Assembly (NCBI GenBank): GCA_023433755.1
Contig: JAEYUA010000224.1
Coordinates: 1-22,667 of the forward strand
Direction of reading: 5' to 3'
Length of the DNA: 22,667 bases
Origin: Bacteroidota bacterium
Lineage (GTDB): Bacteria; Bacteroidota; Bacteroidia; Chitinophagales; Chitinophagaceae
Shown here: positions 9,070 to 17,003 of the stretch, piece after piece
How the letters are laid out: each line of letters opens with the position of its first letter
Position numbering within the stretch: the first letter of the stretch is position 1
Made by a program: the position numbers and the translations under genes
The notes under the pieces: generated by a model
Told to the model about the DNA's origin: nothing
Seen by the model: the letters and a program-made list of their open reading frames with translations, nothing else
Databases searched by the model: none

Positions 9070-9078
9070 TCGCTTTTA
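9037..9078 (+). repeat. Heptad array (GCCAATA type) overlapping the 3' end of mfd
   Basis: Consecutive 7-base units start at 9037, 9044, 9051, 9058, 9065 and 9072, all beginning GC; the best copy is GCCAATA at 9051. The array spans the final codons of mfd, its TGA stop (9067-9069) and nine bases beyond. The same unit recurs on the minus strand at 18170-18197 and 20302-20350. Confidence 0.7.
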
Positions 9079-9117
9079 TGGCAATTTTTTTATATTTTTA
9101 GCGCCAGAACTATATCC

Positions 9118-12100
9118 ATGAAACTGAACCAATCTATCCTGCTGGGATTACTGTTGTTATTTTCCATTTTTTCAACGGCTCAAAATCATTCCATTCAACT
9201 CCGCACGGGAAGTTTCACTCCTGGAAAAAATATCACGCAGGCTTTTATTGATTCTTTCAACCAAACACTCGATCGCCCGGATACAAAAGATTTTATCATC
9301 ATCCAGTTTGAAGGATTACCAGGTGAAGAAACAAGGAAGATCCTTTTGGCTTCAGGCATTGAACTGCTTGACTATATTCCCAACCTGGCCTATACTGCCA
9401 CTGTTTCGGGAAGATTGAATCATAACTTCCTGCAGCAGGCAAAGGTCCGCTCCATCTTCCGCCTTCAACCTGAACAAAAAATGGAAGAGCGCCTGGCCAG
9501 GGGTCATATACCTGCCTGGGCATCCAAAACAGGAGGTACGGTAGATCTTTGGATCAGTTTTCCTAAAACCATCCTGGTAGCAGAGGTGATGAGCCGGCTG
9601 CGTGAAATACAAATGGATGTTCTTTCCTCACAGTTATCATCCTACAGGATCCTTTCATTGCGTATCAGCCCGGTAAGAATCAAAGAACTCGCATCTCTTC
9701 CCTTTGTTGAATTTGTACAACTGGCACCCAAAGGCGATGAATTATTGCTGACAAACAGCCGTGCCCTTTCAAGAGCCAACCTGCTGAATGCTTCCATTGC
9801 CAATGGGGGTAAGGGTCTCGATGGATCAGGAGTGGTTGTTGGCGTGGGGGATAACGCTGATGTACAAACGCATATTGATTTCTCCAGGCGTCTCATCAAC
9901 CGGGCACCCATGCCTTTAACATCAGGCCATGGTCATCATGTTACCGGTATTGTAGGTGGGGCAGGTTATGGAAATGAAATGTACCAGGGTTATGCACCCA
10001 AAGCCACCTTGATCAGCCAGGGATTCAATGGCATCATCATGAATGCTTCCACTTATGTGAATGATTATGGAATGGTGCTCACCAATAATTCTTATGGAGA
10101 TAATATCGAGTGCGATTATTACGGCACCTACGATCTCTATTCCAGATTGCTCGACCAGATGGCCATAGACCTGCCTTACCTGCAGAATGTATTTTCTTCC
10201 GGAAACAGTGGTGCTGCCACCTGCGCTCCATTTCTTCCTAATTATCATACGGTACTGGGTGGATACCAGTCGGCCAAGAATGTGCTGACCGTAGGCGCAA
10301 CAACAGATTCAGGAGCTATTTCCAGCTTTTCAAGCCGTGGACCGGTAAAAGATGGAAGGACCAAACCAGAGATCGTGGCTATGGGACAGTTTGTTGCTTC
10401 CACCTGGTCATCCAACCAATACAGCTACAATAATGGAACAAGCATGGCGGGTCCGGCTGCAACCGGCGGACTTGCCTTACTGGTTCAGCGTTACCGTCAA
10501 CTGAATGGAAATGCGGATCCTAAAAATGGTTTGATGAAAGCCATTCTCGCTAATGGAGGAGCCGATAGGGGTAATACGGGACCGGATTACCAGTATGGAT
10601 TTGGAAATATGAATTTGCTGCGCAGTGTGGACATGATAGAGAACAACCGTTTTGTGAATAGCAGTGTGGCCATAGCGGGAAGCAATGATGTAGTGATTTC
10701 GGTACCAGCCAATACAGCGATGCTCAAGGTGATGCTTTACTGGAATGATCCCGCTGCTGCTCCCATCAGTGCCAAAACTTTGGTAAATGACCTGGACCTC
10801 GAGGTAATTGATCCATCATCATCCACTGTTCTTCCACGAATACTTGATACATCCAGGCTTAATGTGGGACTGGCCTCGGTGAACGGGGTTGACAGGTTAA
10901 ATAATATGGAGCAGGTGATGATCAGCCAGCCGGCCGCTGGCAATTATACATTGAGAGTGAAGGGTACAACTATTGCGCAAAATCCATCACAGGAATATTT
11001 TTTGGTGTATGACATCATTCCTGTTGAATTGAAGGTTACTGCACCAGCCGGCGGCGAAGCCTGGCACCCCAGTTCTTTCAGCCTGGAAATGATGAAGGTG
11101 AGCTGGGAAGCCCATGGATTCAGCAACGGAACCGTGACTATTGAATTTTCACCTGACAATGGTTCCAACTGGAGCACCATTGCTACAGGCATCAATATCA
11201 ACCGGCAGTTATACACGATGTTTGTTCCCAATGTGGTTACGGATGCAGCGAGGATTCGTATCACGAAAGATGGCTCAGGTGAAACCACCATGACAGGCGC
11301 GTTCACCATTATCGGAAGGCCTACCGTTTCGCTGGCGCCGGTACAGTGCGAAGGTTATATCAACATCAACTGGACAGCAGTGACGGGAGCCACCGATTAT
11401 GAGGTGATGCTACTGCGTAATGGCGGACTGGAAACGGTAAATACCACAACTGCTACGAACTATACCTTCAGCGGACTTTCCAAAGACAGTGTTTACTGGT
11501 TCACCGTAATGCCACGCATCAATGGAAAGGGGGGAAGAAGGGCGGCGGCCATTTCAAGACAACCCAATACAGGTACCTGCGCTGGTGCCATTTCAAATAA
11601 TGACCTGGCAATTGAAGCTGTGCTGGCTCCCGCTTCAGGAAGATTATTTACTTCAACCCAACTTACTGCAACCACTACTATCACAGCAAGGATCAAAAAC
11701 CTGGATGACGCGGCTGTCAATAATTTTGACATGAAGTATTCCATCAATGGAGCGCCCTTCATCACCGAAAATGTTTCCGTCACGGTAAATGCAGGTGCCA
11801 CTTATGTACACAACTTCGCCGCAACCGCTGATCTTTCGGCTACGGGGAATTATGACCTGGTAATCGTTGTAAAAAATACAAATGCAGATGGGGTTACTGT
11901 AAATGATACCATTTATCAAAGGGTTAAACATTTACCCAATACCGCCATTGATCTTACTACTGATTTTCTTGACCAGCTTGAGACCACAGGTAATGATTTG
12001 TATGAAAAAGATACAGTCGGAATTACCGGTGCTGACCGTTATGATTTCAGTCGCTCCACCCTTTATGGAAGATTGAGAACATTTGTGAATTCAGGCATGG

Positions 12101-14472
12101 CTTATTCCGGGTCAAATGCTTTCACGCTGGACGCCAGCCGTTATCACCCTGCAGGCAATACCAATTATCTCACCGGTACTTTCAACCTGGTGAATTATAA
12201 TGTTGCCTCCGATGATATCCGGCTTGATTTCCGTTTCAATAATCATGGACAATTCCCTCATGCTACCAACAAAGTCTGGATCAGGGGAAATGATATTCAG
12301 CCATGGATAGAGGTTTATGACCTTGATGATGAACAGGATGATCCCGGTGTTTATAAAAGATCAGTAAGTATTGAGATCGCAGATGTGCTGGCCGCCAACG
12401 GCCAGGCATTCGGCACCAGCTTCCAGGTGAGATGGGGACAGTGGGGGCAGATTGCTGCAACCGAACCGGCTTATGCAGGGGGATACAGTTTTGATGATAT
12501 CAGGCTGTATGAAGTATTTAACGACCTGCAGATAATCAGTATTGATACACCGGTTACGGCCAGTTGCGGACTCACCAATTCACAACCGGTGCGCATATCG
12601 GTAAGGAACAGTTCCAATGCAACGGTGAATAATGTTACGGTAAGATACAGGGTCAACAGCGGTGCATGGACTACGGAGAATATCCCGGTGATCGCGGCCA
12701 ATACAACCATCCAGTATGATTTTACGACAACGGCTGATTTTTCAGCGACCGGTAATTATTTGATTGAAGCCGAAGTAAATTTTCCTGGCGACAGCTTTAA
12801 TGAGAATGATACCATCAGCACCCGGATCGTGAACAGTCCTGTAATCAGCTCCTTCCCTTACCTGGAAGGATTCGAAACCGGACCTGGTTCATGGCATACC
12901 GGTGGACGCAACTCAAGCTGGGAGTACGGTACGCCATCCTCCAACAAAATCAACGTGGCCGCCAACGGTGCCAAGGCATGGAAGACACGCCTTGCAGGTC
13001 ATTATAACGATAATGAATACTCGTTTCTTTATTCACCCTGTTTTGATGTTACCGGTATGACTGTGCCAACCTTAAGCTTCTCCATGGCGCATGACCTGGA
13101 GGACTGCGGTAACGATTTATGCGATGGTGCCTGGGTAGAGTATTCAACAGATGGTGTTACCTGGACTAAACTTGGCGCGCAGGGGCAGGGTACCAACTGG
13201 TATAATAAAGCAGGTTACCAATTGTGGAGCCAGCAGAATTTTACGCGATGGCATGTAGCTACTATTCCGCTTCCGGTCGGTGCCAGCAGGCTGCGCCTGA
13301 GGTTTGTGATGTTCTCAGATGGAGCAGTTAACCGTGAAGGTGTTGCGGTTGATGACATACATGTGTATGATAATGTAAATGGAATCTATGATGGTGTGAC
13401 GATGGGTGCTCCGGTATCGCAAACTGTTTCTGGTAATAACTGGATTGATTTCACCAGCGGAGGCAAGCTGGTGGCTTCCATTCATCCCAATAACCAGGTG
13501 ATGGGGGCTACCGATGTGCAGGCCTTTATCAATACGGCAGCAGTAAGGCATACCACTTCACAATATTATCATGACCGCAATATCACCATCAAACCAGCCA
13601 ATACGATGCTGGGCGATTCGGTGCTGGTGAGGTTTTATTTCCTGGAAACAGAAACCGATACACTTATAAAAGCTACGGGCTGTAATACCTGTGATAAGCC
13701 ATCATCCGCTTACGAGCTGGGTGTTTCCAAATACAGCGACCCAGTTGATAATTTTGAGAATGGTACCATTGGCGATGATATCCAGGGCTCCTGGGATTTT
13801 ATCATACCGGCCAATGTAAGAAAGGTGCCGTTTGACAAGGGTTATTATGCTGAATTCAAAGTAATGCAGTTCTCGGAGTTCTGGCTGAACAACGGTTGGT
13901 TCACCGGCACTTCTCCGCTACCATTAAAACTGCTTGATTTTACCACGCAGCGAAATGGGGAAGCGGTAGATGTAAGGTGGAAGACCAGCAGCGAAGAAGA
14001 TGTAAGCCGGTTCGAGATCGAAGTATCCAGAGATAATCCCGGTGGTCCGTTCAATAAGATCGGCGAAGTGGCCAGCCAGGGAAATAATACGGCCATCCAG
14101 CATTACCTGTTCTCAGATATGGAGCCGGGTAAATCAGGCACCAGGTATTACCGGCTTAAAGTGATTGACCTGGATGGCAGTTTCTTTTATTCCCCGGTAA
14201 GGTCTGTATTGTTTGATGATGTTAAACTCTGGCAGGTGTTCCCGAACCCTTCCCAGGGCAGGTTTTCACTCACTTTCCGGCTGAACCAGGCTGAGATTAT
14301 AAAGGCAAGAGTGCTTGATGCAAAGGGCAGCCTGGTAAAAGAGTATCATAAAACAGGAGACGGACTATTGCAGAAACTGGAAATAGACCTGGGCATGTCG
14401 GCCAATGGGGTGTACCTGTTGCAGGTGGAGGCCGGGGGCAAGTCGTACCAGTTCAAATTATTCAAACATTAA
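9118..14472 (+). CDS. Giant secreted S8 serine protease with duplicated CARDB/MAM-like modules and T9SS type A sorting domain
   Basis: 1784 residues. Signal peptide 1-22 (ending STAQ). Two weakly similar alpha/beta halves (about 55-121 and 140-207) look like tandem I9-type propeptide modules. The catalytic domain has Asp245 (GVGDNAD), His271 (HGHHVTG), Asn363 (SSGNSG) and Ser442 (GTSMAGP); the His box deviates from the usual HGTHVAG but the triad is complete. A KP-43-like beta-sandwich with LVNDLDLEV follows, then fibronectin III-like (about 735-820), CARDB-like 1 (824-940), a concanavalin/MAM-like region (940-1135), CARDB-like 2 (1135-1238), a second MAM-like domain (1244-1421, opening with LEGFETG), an unassigned region, an FN3-like segment (about 1600-1700) and a T9SS type A tail (1703-1784, FPNPSQGRF). 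Expected to be released or surface-attached after T9SS export. No exact TAnnTTTG precedes it; TATATTTT at 9091 is one base off. Substrate unknown. Confidence 0.93.
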   Translation: MKLNQSILLGLLLLFSIFSTAQNHSIQLRTGSFTPGKNITQAFIDSFNQTLDRPDTKDFIIIQFEGLPGEETRKILLASGIELLDYIPNLAYTATVSGRLNHNFLQQAKVRSIFRLQPEQKMEERLARGHIPAWASKTGGTVDLWISFPKTILVAEVMSRLREIQMDVLSSQLSSYRILSLRISPVRIKELASLPFVEFVQLAPKGDELLLTNSRALSRANLLNASIANGGKGLDGSGVVVGVGDNADVQTHIDFSRRLINRAPMPLTSGHGHHVTGIVGGAGYGNEMYQGYAPKATLISQGFNGIIMNASTYVNDYGMVLTNNSYGDNIECDYYGTYDLYSRLLDQMAIDLPYLQNVFSSGNSGAATCAPFLPNYHTVLGGYQSAKNVLTVGATTDSGAISSFSSRGPVKDGRTKPEIVAMGQFVASTWSSNQYSYNNGTSMAGPAATGGLALLVQRYRQLNGNADPKNGLMKAILANGGADRGNTGPDYQYGFGNMNLLRSVDMIENNRFVNSSVAIAGSNDVVISVPANTAMLKVMLYWNDPAAAPISAKTLVNDLDLEVIDPSSSTVLPRILDTSRLNVGLASVNGVDRLNNMEQVMISQPAAGNYTLRVKGTTIAQNPSQEYFLVYDIIPVELKVTAPAGGEAWHPSSFSLEMMKVSWEAHGFSNGTVTIEFSPDNGSNWSTIATGININRQLYTMFVPNVVTDAARIRITKDGSGETTMTGAFTIIGRPTVSLAPVQCEGYININWTAVTGATDYEVMLLRNGGLETVNTTTATNYTFSGLSKDSVYWFTVMPRINGKGGRRAAAISRQPNTGTCAGAISNNDLAIEAVLAPASGRLFTSTQLTATTTITARIKNLDDAAVNNFDMKYSINGAPFITENVSVTVNAGATYVHNFAATADLSATGNYDLVIVVKNTNADGVTVNDTIYQRVKHLPNTAIDLTTDFLDQLETTGNDLYEKDTVGITGADRYDFSRSTLYGRLRTFVNSGMAYSGSNAFTLDASRYHPAGNTNYLTGTFNLVNYNVASDDIRLDFRFNNHGQFPHATNKVWIRGNDIQPWIEVYDLDDEQDDPGVYKRSVSIEIADVLAANGQAFGTSFQVRWGQWGQIAATEPAYAGGYSFDDIRLYEVFNDLQIISIDTPVTASCGLTNSQPVRISVRNSSNATVNNVTVRYRVNSGAWTTENIPVIAANTTIQYDFTTTADFSATGNYLIEAEVNFPGDSFNENDTISTRIVNSPVISSFPYLEGFETGPGSWHTGGRNSSWEYGTPSSNKINVAANGAKAWKTRLAGHYNDNEYSFLYSPCFDVTGMTVPTLSFSMAHDLEDCGNDLCDGAWVEYSTDGVTWTKLGAQGQGTNWYNKAGYQLWSQQNFTRWHVATIPLPVGASRLRLRFVMFSDGAVNREGVAVDDIHVYDNVNGIYDGVTMGAPVSQTVSGNNWIDFTSGGKLVASIHPNNQVMGATDVQAFINTAAVRHTTSQYYHDRNITIKPANTMLGDSVLVRFYFLETETDTLIKATGCNTCDKPSSAYELGVSKYSDPVDNFENGTIGDDIQGSWDFIIPANVRKVPFDKGYYAEFKVMQFSEFWLNNGWFTGTSPLPLKLLDFTTQRNGEAVDVRWKTSSEEDVSRFEIEVSRDNPGGPFNKIGEVASQGNNTAIQHYLFSDMEPGKSGTRYYRLKVIDLDGSFFYSPVRSVLFDDVKLWQVFPNPSQGRFSLTFRLNQAEIIKARVLDAKGSLVKEYHKTGDGLLQKLEIDLGMSANGVYLLQVEAGGKSYQFKLFKH

Positions 14473-14486
14473 TCATTCAGTTAAAT

Positions 14487-14517
14487 AAAAAAGCTGCCGT
14501 GTTCCGGCAGCTTTTTT
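14487..14517. terminator. Bidirectional rho-independent terminator
   Basis: A 13-bp stem (14487-14499 with 14505-14517) with core GCTGCCG/CGGCAGC is flanked by an A-run and a T-run, with a 5-base loop. It lies between the convergent stops of the large protease gene (14472) and the 67-residue gene (14536) and can serve both. Confidence 0.9.
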
Positions 14518-14535
14518 TATTTCAGAAAGTTGAAT

Positions 14536-14739
14536 TTACCAGCCTTGTTTAGCTACACCGGCCTGGATAGCGGCCAATGCTTTCGCTTCATTGCAAAGAG
14601 TGGTGAGCTTATTACCCTTTCCATCATGTCCCTGCACCATATAGGCTCCTTTGGCTGTCTTGGTAACCACAGCATCCTGGATGGGAACATTTTTTTCTTT
14701 CGTTTTTACATTATACGCGGTGAGCTGAACGTCTGACAT
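14536..14739 (-). CDS. Small conserved hypothetical protein, 67 residues
   Basis: Begins MSDVQLTAYNVKTKEKN and ends in AGVAKQGW. It has no signal peptide or membrane segment, so it is probably cytoplasmic. The central part (VVTKTAKGAYMVQGHDGKGN) looks like short beta strands, and the C-terminal third (NEAKALAAIQAGVA) like a helix. The composition is ordinary, and it ends 19 bases before a bidirectional terminator stem, which supports a real transcription unit. It resembles small unnamed proteins I recall from Chitinophagaceae; no function is known to me. The near-consensus promoter TAGATTTA (minus strand, 14769-14776) is one base from TAnnTTTG. Confidence 0.75.
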   Translation of the reverse strand: MSDVQLTAYNVKTKEKNVPIQDAVVTKTAKGAYMVQGHDGKGNKLTTLCNEAKALAAIQAGVAKQGW

Positions 14740-14833
14740 ATGATTAAGATTTGGGGTTGAGTAATGAATAAATCTACACTATTTCGGCAAAACAAAGGCC
14801 AAATACGTTTAAAATTAATAATAAGCAGAGATT

Positions 14834-14938
14834 AGTTCAGAGCTGAAAGTTTAAAGTTCAAAGTCGGGGCCGCTTTTGTTTCAGTTCAAAGTCGAAAGTT
14901 CAAAGTTCATAGCCGGGTTCGTTTAAGTTTCAAGGTTG
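14834..14938 (+). repeat. 105-bp heptad array (AGTTCAA type) with a 49-base higher-order period
   Basis: Fifteen in-phase 7-base units run from 14834. Units 1-5 and 8-12 follow AGTTCAA-like sequence and each set closes on an AGTCGGG or AGCCGGG unit. Units 6-7 and 13-14 are a different, T-rich pair. Bases 14834-14882 and 14883-14931 therefore align as a 49-base direct repeat, 38 of 49 identical by my hand count. The array fills the gap between the 67-residue gene and the stop of the PagL-like gene (14740-14957, 218 bp). No terminator is apparent there. Confidence 0.8.
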
Positions 14939-14957
14939 ATACATAAAATCAATTGGA

Positions 14958-15533
14958 TCAGAACCCGCCGGACAGGCCGACGAGGATATTCCAGGAATCG
15001 ATGCCGCTGTTGGGTTTTTTGAAACCGGCATTGGAAAGATGCCTCCACCTGAACTGCAGGTTGAGGAAACGGTTCTTATCATTTATTTTTTTGAAAAAAC
15101 CGAGCGCGGCATTATCGGAAAAAATAAATCCTTTGGCCTGCCGCTTTACATCTGCCGTTATGAAATGGGGACCAGACCCCAGCATCTGGTAGCAATACAA
15201 GCCTTCATTGATCTTCCAGTAACCTCTTATACCGGCATTTACACCTACTTCAATATCCCATGGTCTTTTGGTTCTAACAGGATTTACCTGTGGTTCCACA
15301 TAATAAGCCATAAAATATTTTTTCTTCGGTAGCCTGGTAAATGACCATGAGAAATCTCCTACCAGGTAAATGATCTTGTAATCTGTTTCCTTGTTAATGG
15401 CTTTTCCATAACCCACCAGCGCTCCACTTGTTTTGAAACGTGAGGTTGGTGAGGGTTCATTGCTCTGCGCATGAAGCGCTGCGGTCGCAATCAAACATGC
15501 TACCAATAAAATCAGTCTGCTTTTTCCTTTCAT
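14958..15533 (-). CDS. PagL-like acyloxyacyl hydrolase (lipid A 3-O-deacylase family)
   Basis: 191 residues: a signal peptide (about 1-22, ending LHAQ) followed by an alternating beta-strand pattern expected for an 8-stranded outer-membrane barrel. The C-terminal motif RHLSNAGFKKPNSGID matches the PagL signature, with His165 and Ser167 at the positions of the catalytic His126 and Ser128 of Pseudomonas PagL. The residue at the spacing of catalytic Glu140 is Asp179. PagL removes the 3-position acyl chain from lipid A in the outer membrane; that this protein does the same is inferred. Terminal Phe191 suits an outer-membrane barrel. The start codon lies 5 bp after the stop of the aldo/keto reductase gene, so the two are probably co-transcribed. 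Confidence 0.85.
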   Translation of the reverse strand: MKGKSRLILLVACLIATAALHAQSNEPSPTSRFKTSGALVGYGKAINKETDYKIIYLVGDFSWSFTRLPKKKYFMAYYVEPQVNPVRTKRPWDIEVGVNAGIRGYWKINEGLYCYQMLGSGPHFITADVKRQAKGFIFSDNAALGFFKKINDKNRFLNLQFRWRHLSNAGFKKPNSGIDSWNILVGLSGGF

Positions 15534-15538
15534 AGGGT

Positions 15539-16537
15539 TTAATTCAATATTTCATCAATGGTTTGGAGTTCATCTACAGAGAAACTATAGTTGTTCAGGC
15601 ATTGCAGCAGGTCGCGGATCTGTTCAGCCCTGCTTGCCCCGATGGCTACGGAAGTGATGCGGAGATCTTTGAGAATCCAGGCAATGGACATCTGCGCCAG
15701 GGACTGTTCCCTTTTAGCTGCCACCTCGTTCAGCTTACGCACCTTTTCTAAAACAGTTTCTGAAATGCCTGAAGCTTCCAGCGCTCCATTACCCCTGTTA
15801 CTTGCCGCTCTTGAATCTGCAGGAATACCATTCAGGTATTTATTGGTAAGAATTCCCTGGGCAAGAGATGAAAAACTAATGCAGCCTGTTCCGTTCGATT
15901 GCAACACATCGAGCAGGCCATTCTCTACCCAACGCTCCAGCAATGAATATTTAGGTTGATGGATCAGTAAAGGAGTTCCCAGGCTGTTGAGGATCTCCAC
16001 GGCTTTCATGGTTTCCTGTGCGCTGTAACTCGAAATACCAATATACAGGGCTTTACCCTGTCTCACAAAAAGATCAAGTGTCGCCAGGCTTTCTTCCATC
16101 GGTGTGTTGGGATCGGGGCGGTGATGATAAAATATATCTACATAATCCAGTCCCATTCTTTTGAGACTCTGGTCCATGCTGGCAACAAGATATTTTTTCG
16201 AACCCCAGTCACCATAAGGACCTTCCCACATGGGCCAGCCTGCTTTGGAGGAGATGATTAGTTCGTCTCGGTGAGCATGGAGGTCCTGCTTCATGATCTT
16301 ACCAAAAACAATTTCTGCCCCGCCCGGCGGTGGCCCGTAATTATTAGCCAGGTCAAAATGGGTAATGCCCGCATCAAAGGCGGTTTGGATCATTTCCCTG
16401 CTATTTTCGTAATTATCCGTCATCCCGAAGTTGTGCCAAAGCCCCAGGGATAATGCCGGCAGCATGAGGCCGCTTTTACCGCACCGCCTGTATTCCATGC
16501 TGGTATATCGGTCTGAATTTGGTAGATAAGACTTCAT
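15539..16537 (-). CDS. mgrA: Aldo/keto reductase, YghZ/MgrA type (L-glyceraldehyde 3-phosphate reductase family)
   Basis: 332 residues, full length. It is a cytoplasmic NADPH-dependent reductase of the TIM-barrel AKR superfamily. Family members of this branch reduce L-glyceraldehyde 3-phosphate and methylglyoxal; substrate here is by similarity only. The catalytic tetrad is visible: Asp62 and Tyr67 (DLANNYGPP), Lys98 (SSKAGW) and His139 (FYHHRPD). The LSLGLWHNFG and NYGPPPGGAE motifs are diagnostic of this subfamily. The chosen ATG gives an N-terminal extension before MEYRRCGKSGL that matches the layout of E. coli YghZ, so the later Met14 is not preferred. It is first of a two-gene unit with the PagL-like gene and divergent by 34 bp from the gene at 16572. 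No exact promoter match was found in that gap. Confidence 0.9.
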   Translation of the reverse strand: MKSYLPNSDRYTSMEYRRCGKSGLMLPALSLGLWHNFGMTDNYENSREMIQTAFDAGITHFDLANNYGPPPGGAEIVFGKIMKQDLHAHRDELIISSKAGWPMWEGPYGDWGSKKYLVASMDQSLKRMGLDYVDIFYHHRPDPNTPMEESLATLDLFVRQGKALYIGISSYSAQETMKAVEILNSLGTPLLIHQPKYSLLERWVENGLLDVLQSNGTGCISFSSLAQGILTNKYLNGIPADSRAASNRGNGALEASGISETVLEKVRKLNEVAAKREQSLAQMSIAWILKDLRITSVAIGASRAEQIRDLLQCLNNYSFSVDELQTIDEILN

Positions 16538-16571
16538 CTGATAAAACTAAATAAACATTAAGAAGTAAGTG

Positions 16572-17003
16572 ATGAAGAAAAGGAGGCTCTATAAAAAATT
16601 TCACCAGGTAATGGATTATGTGCTGCCGCTTGTGGTACTGCTGATTGTTTTCAGGCCTGCGCTTCCATTGGCAGCCAAAATCATCCTGGCTACTATGGTC
16701 CTTCTTTCACTGCTCATTACCATCAATACATACCGGCTGAGTTATGACGGAACAAATTTTTACCTCAATAATTTATTTGTCACCAAAACAGTCCCGCTTC
16801 AATCCATCAGCATGATAGAGCCCGCACCATTTTATTATGGCGCCACCTCAGGGCGTGTAGCTGAAACAGGTTACCGGATCTGTTACCATGAAAATGGCCG
16901 GGAGCAAAAAAAAGTTGTACTCATCAGCAAAAAAAAAGAGATCCGTCAAATCTGGGAAGGCCTTAAGAAAACCACTGGAAAAAGAAAGACTCAGGGTTTG
17001 TAA
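16572..17003 (+). CDS. Small membrane protein with PH-like C-terminal domain
   Basis: 143 residues from the ATG at 16572; a GTG directly before it (16569) is in frame and adds one residue. Two hydrophobic segments (about 14-31 and 35-52) form a membrane hairpin. The cytosolic remainder has a strand pattern (YRLSYDGTNFYLNNLFVTKTVPLQSIS-type layout, then a C-terminal helix with IRQIWEGLKK) like bacterial PH-domain proteins. Role unknown. Its last 13 bases overlap the end of the opposite-strand gene at 16991, so the two mRNAs would be complementary at their 3' ends unless termination occurs inside the coding regions. Confidence 0.75.
   Translation: MKKRRLYKKFHQVMDYVLPLVVLLIVFRPALPLAAKIILATMVLLSLLITINTYRLSYDGTNFYLNNLFVTKTVPLQSISMIEPAPFYYGATSGRVAETGYRICYHENGREQKKVVLISKKKEIRQIWEGLKKTTGKRKTQGL

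Noticed and set aside
14834..14938. Possible CRISPR array
   Set aside because: Units are only 7 bases with no unique spacers of 25-45 bases; no cas genes nearby.
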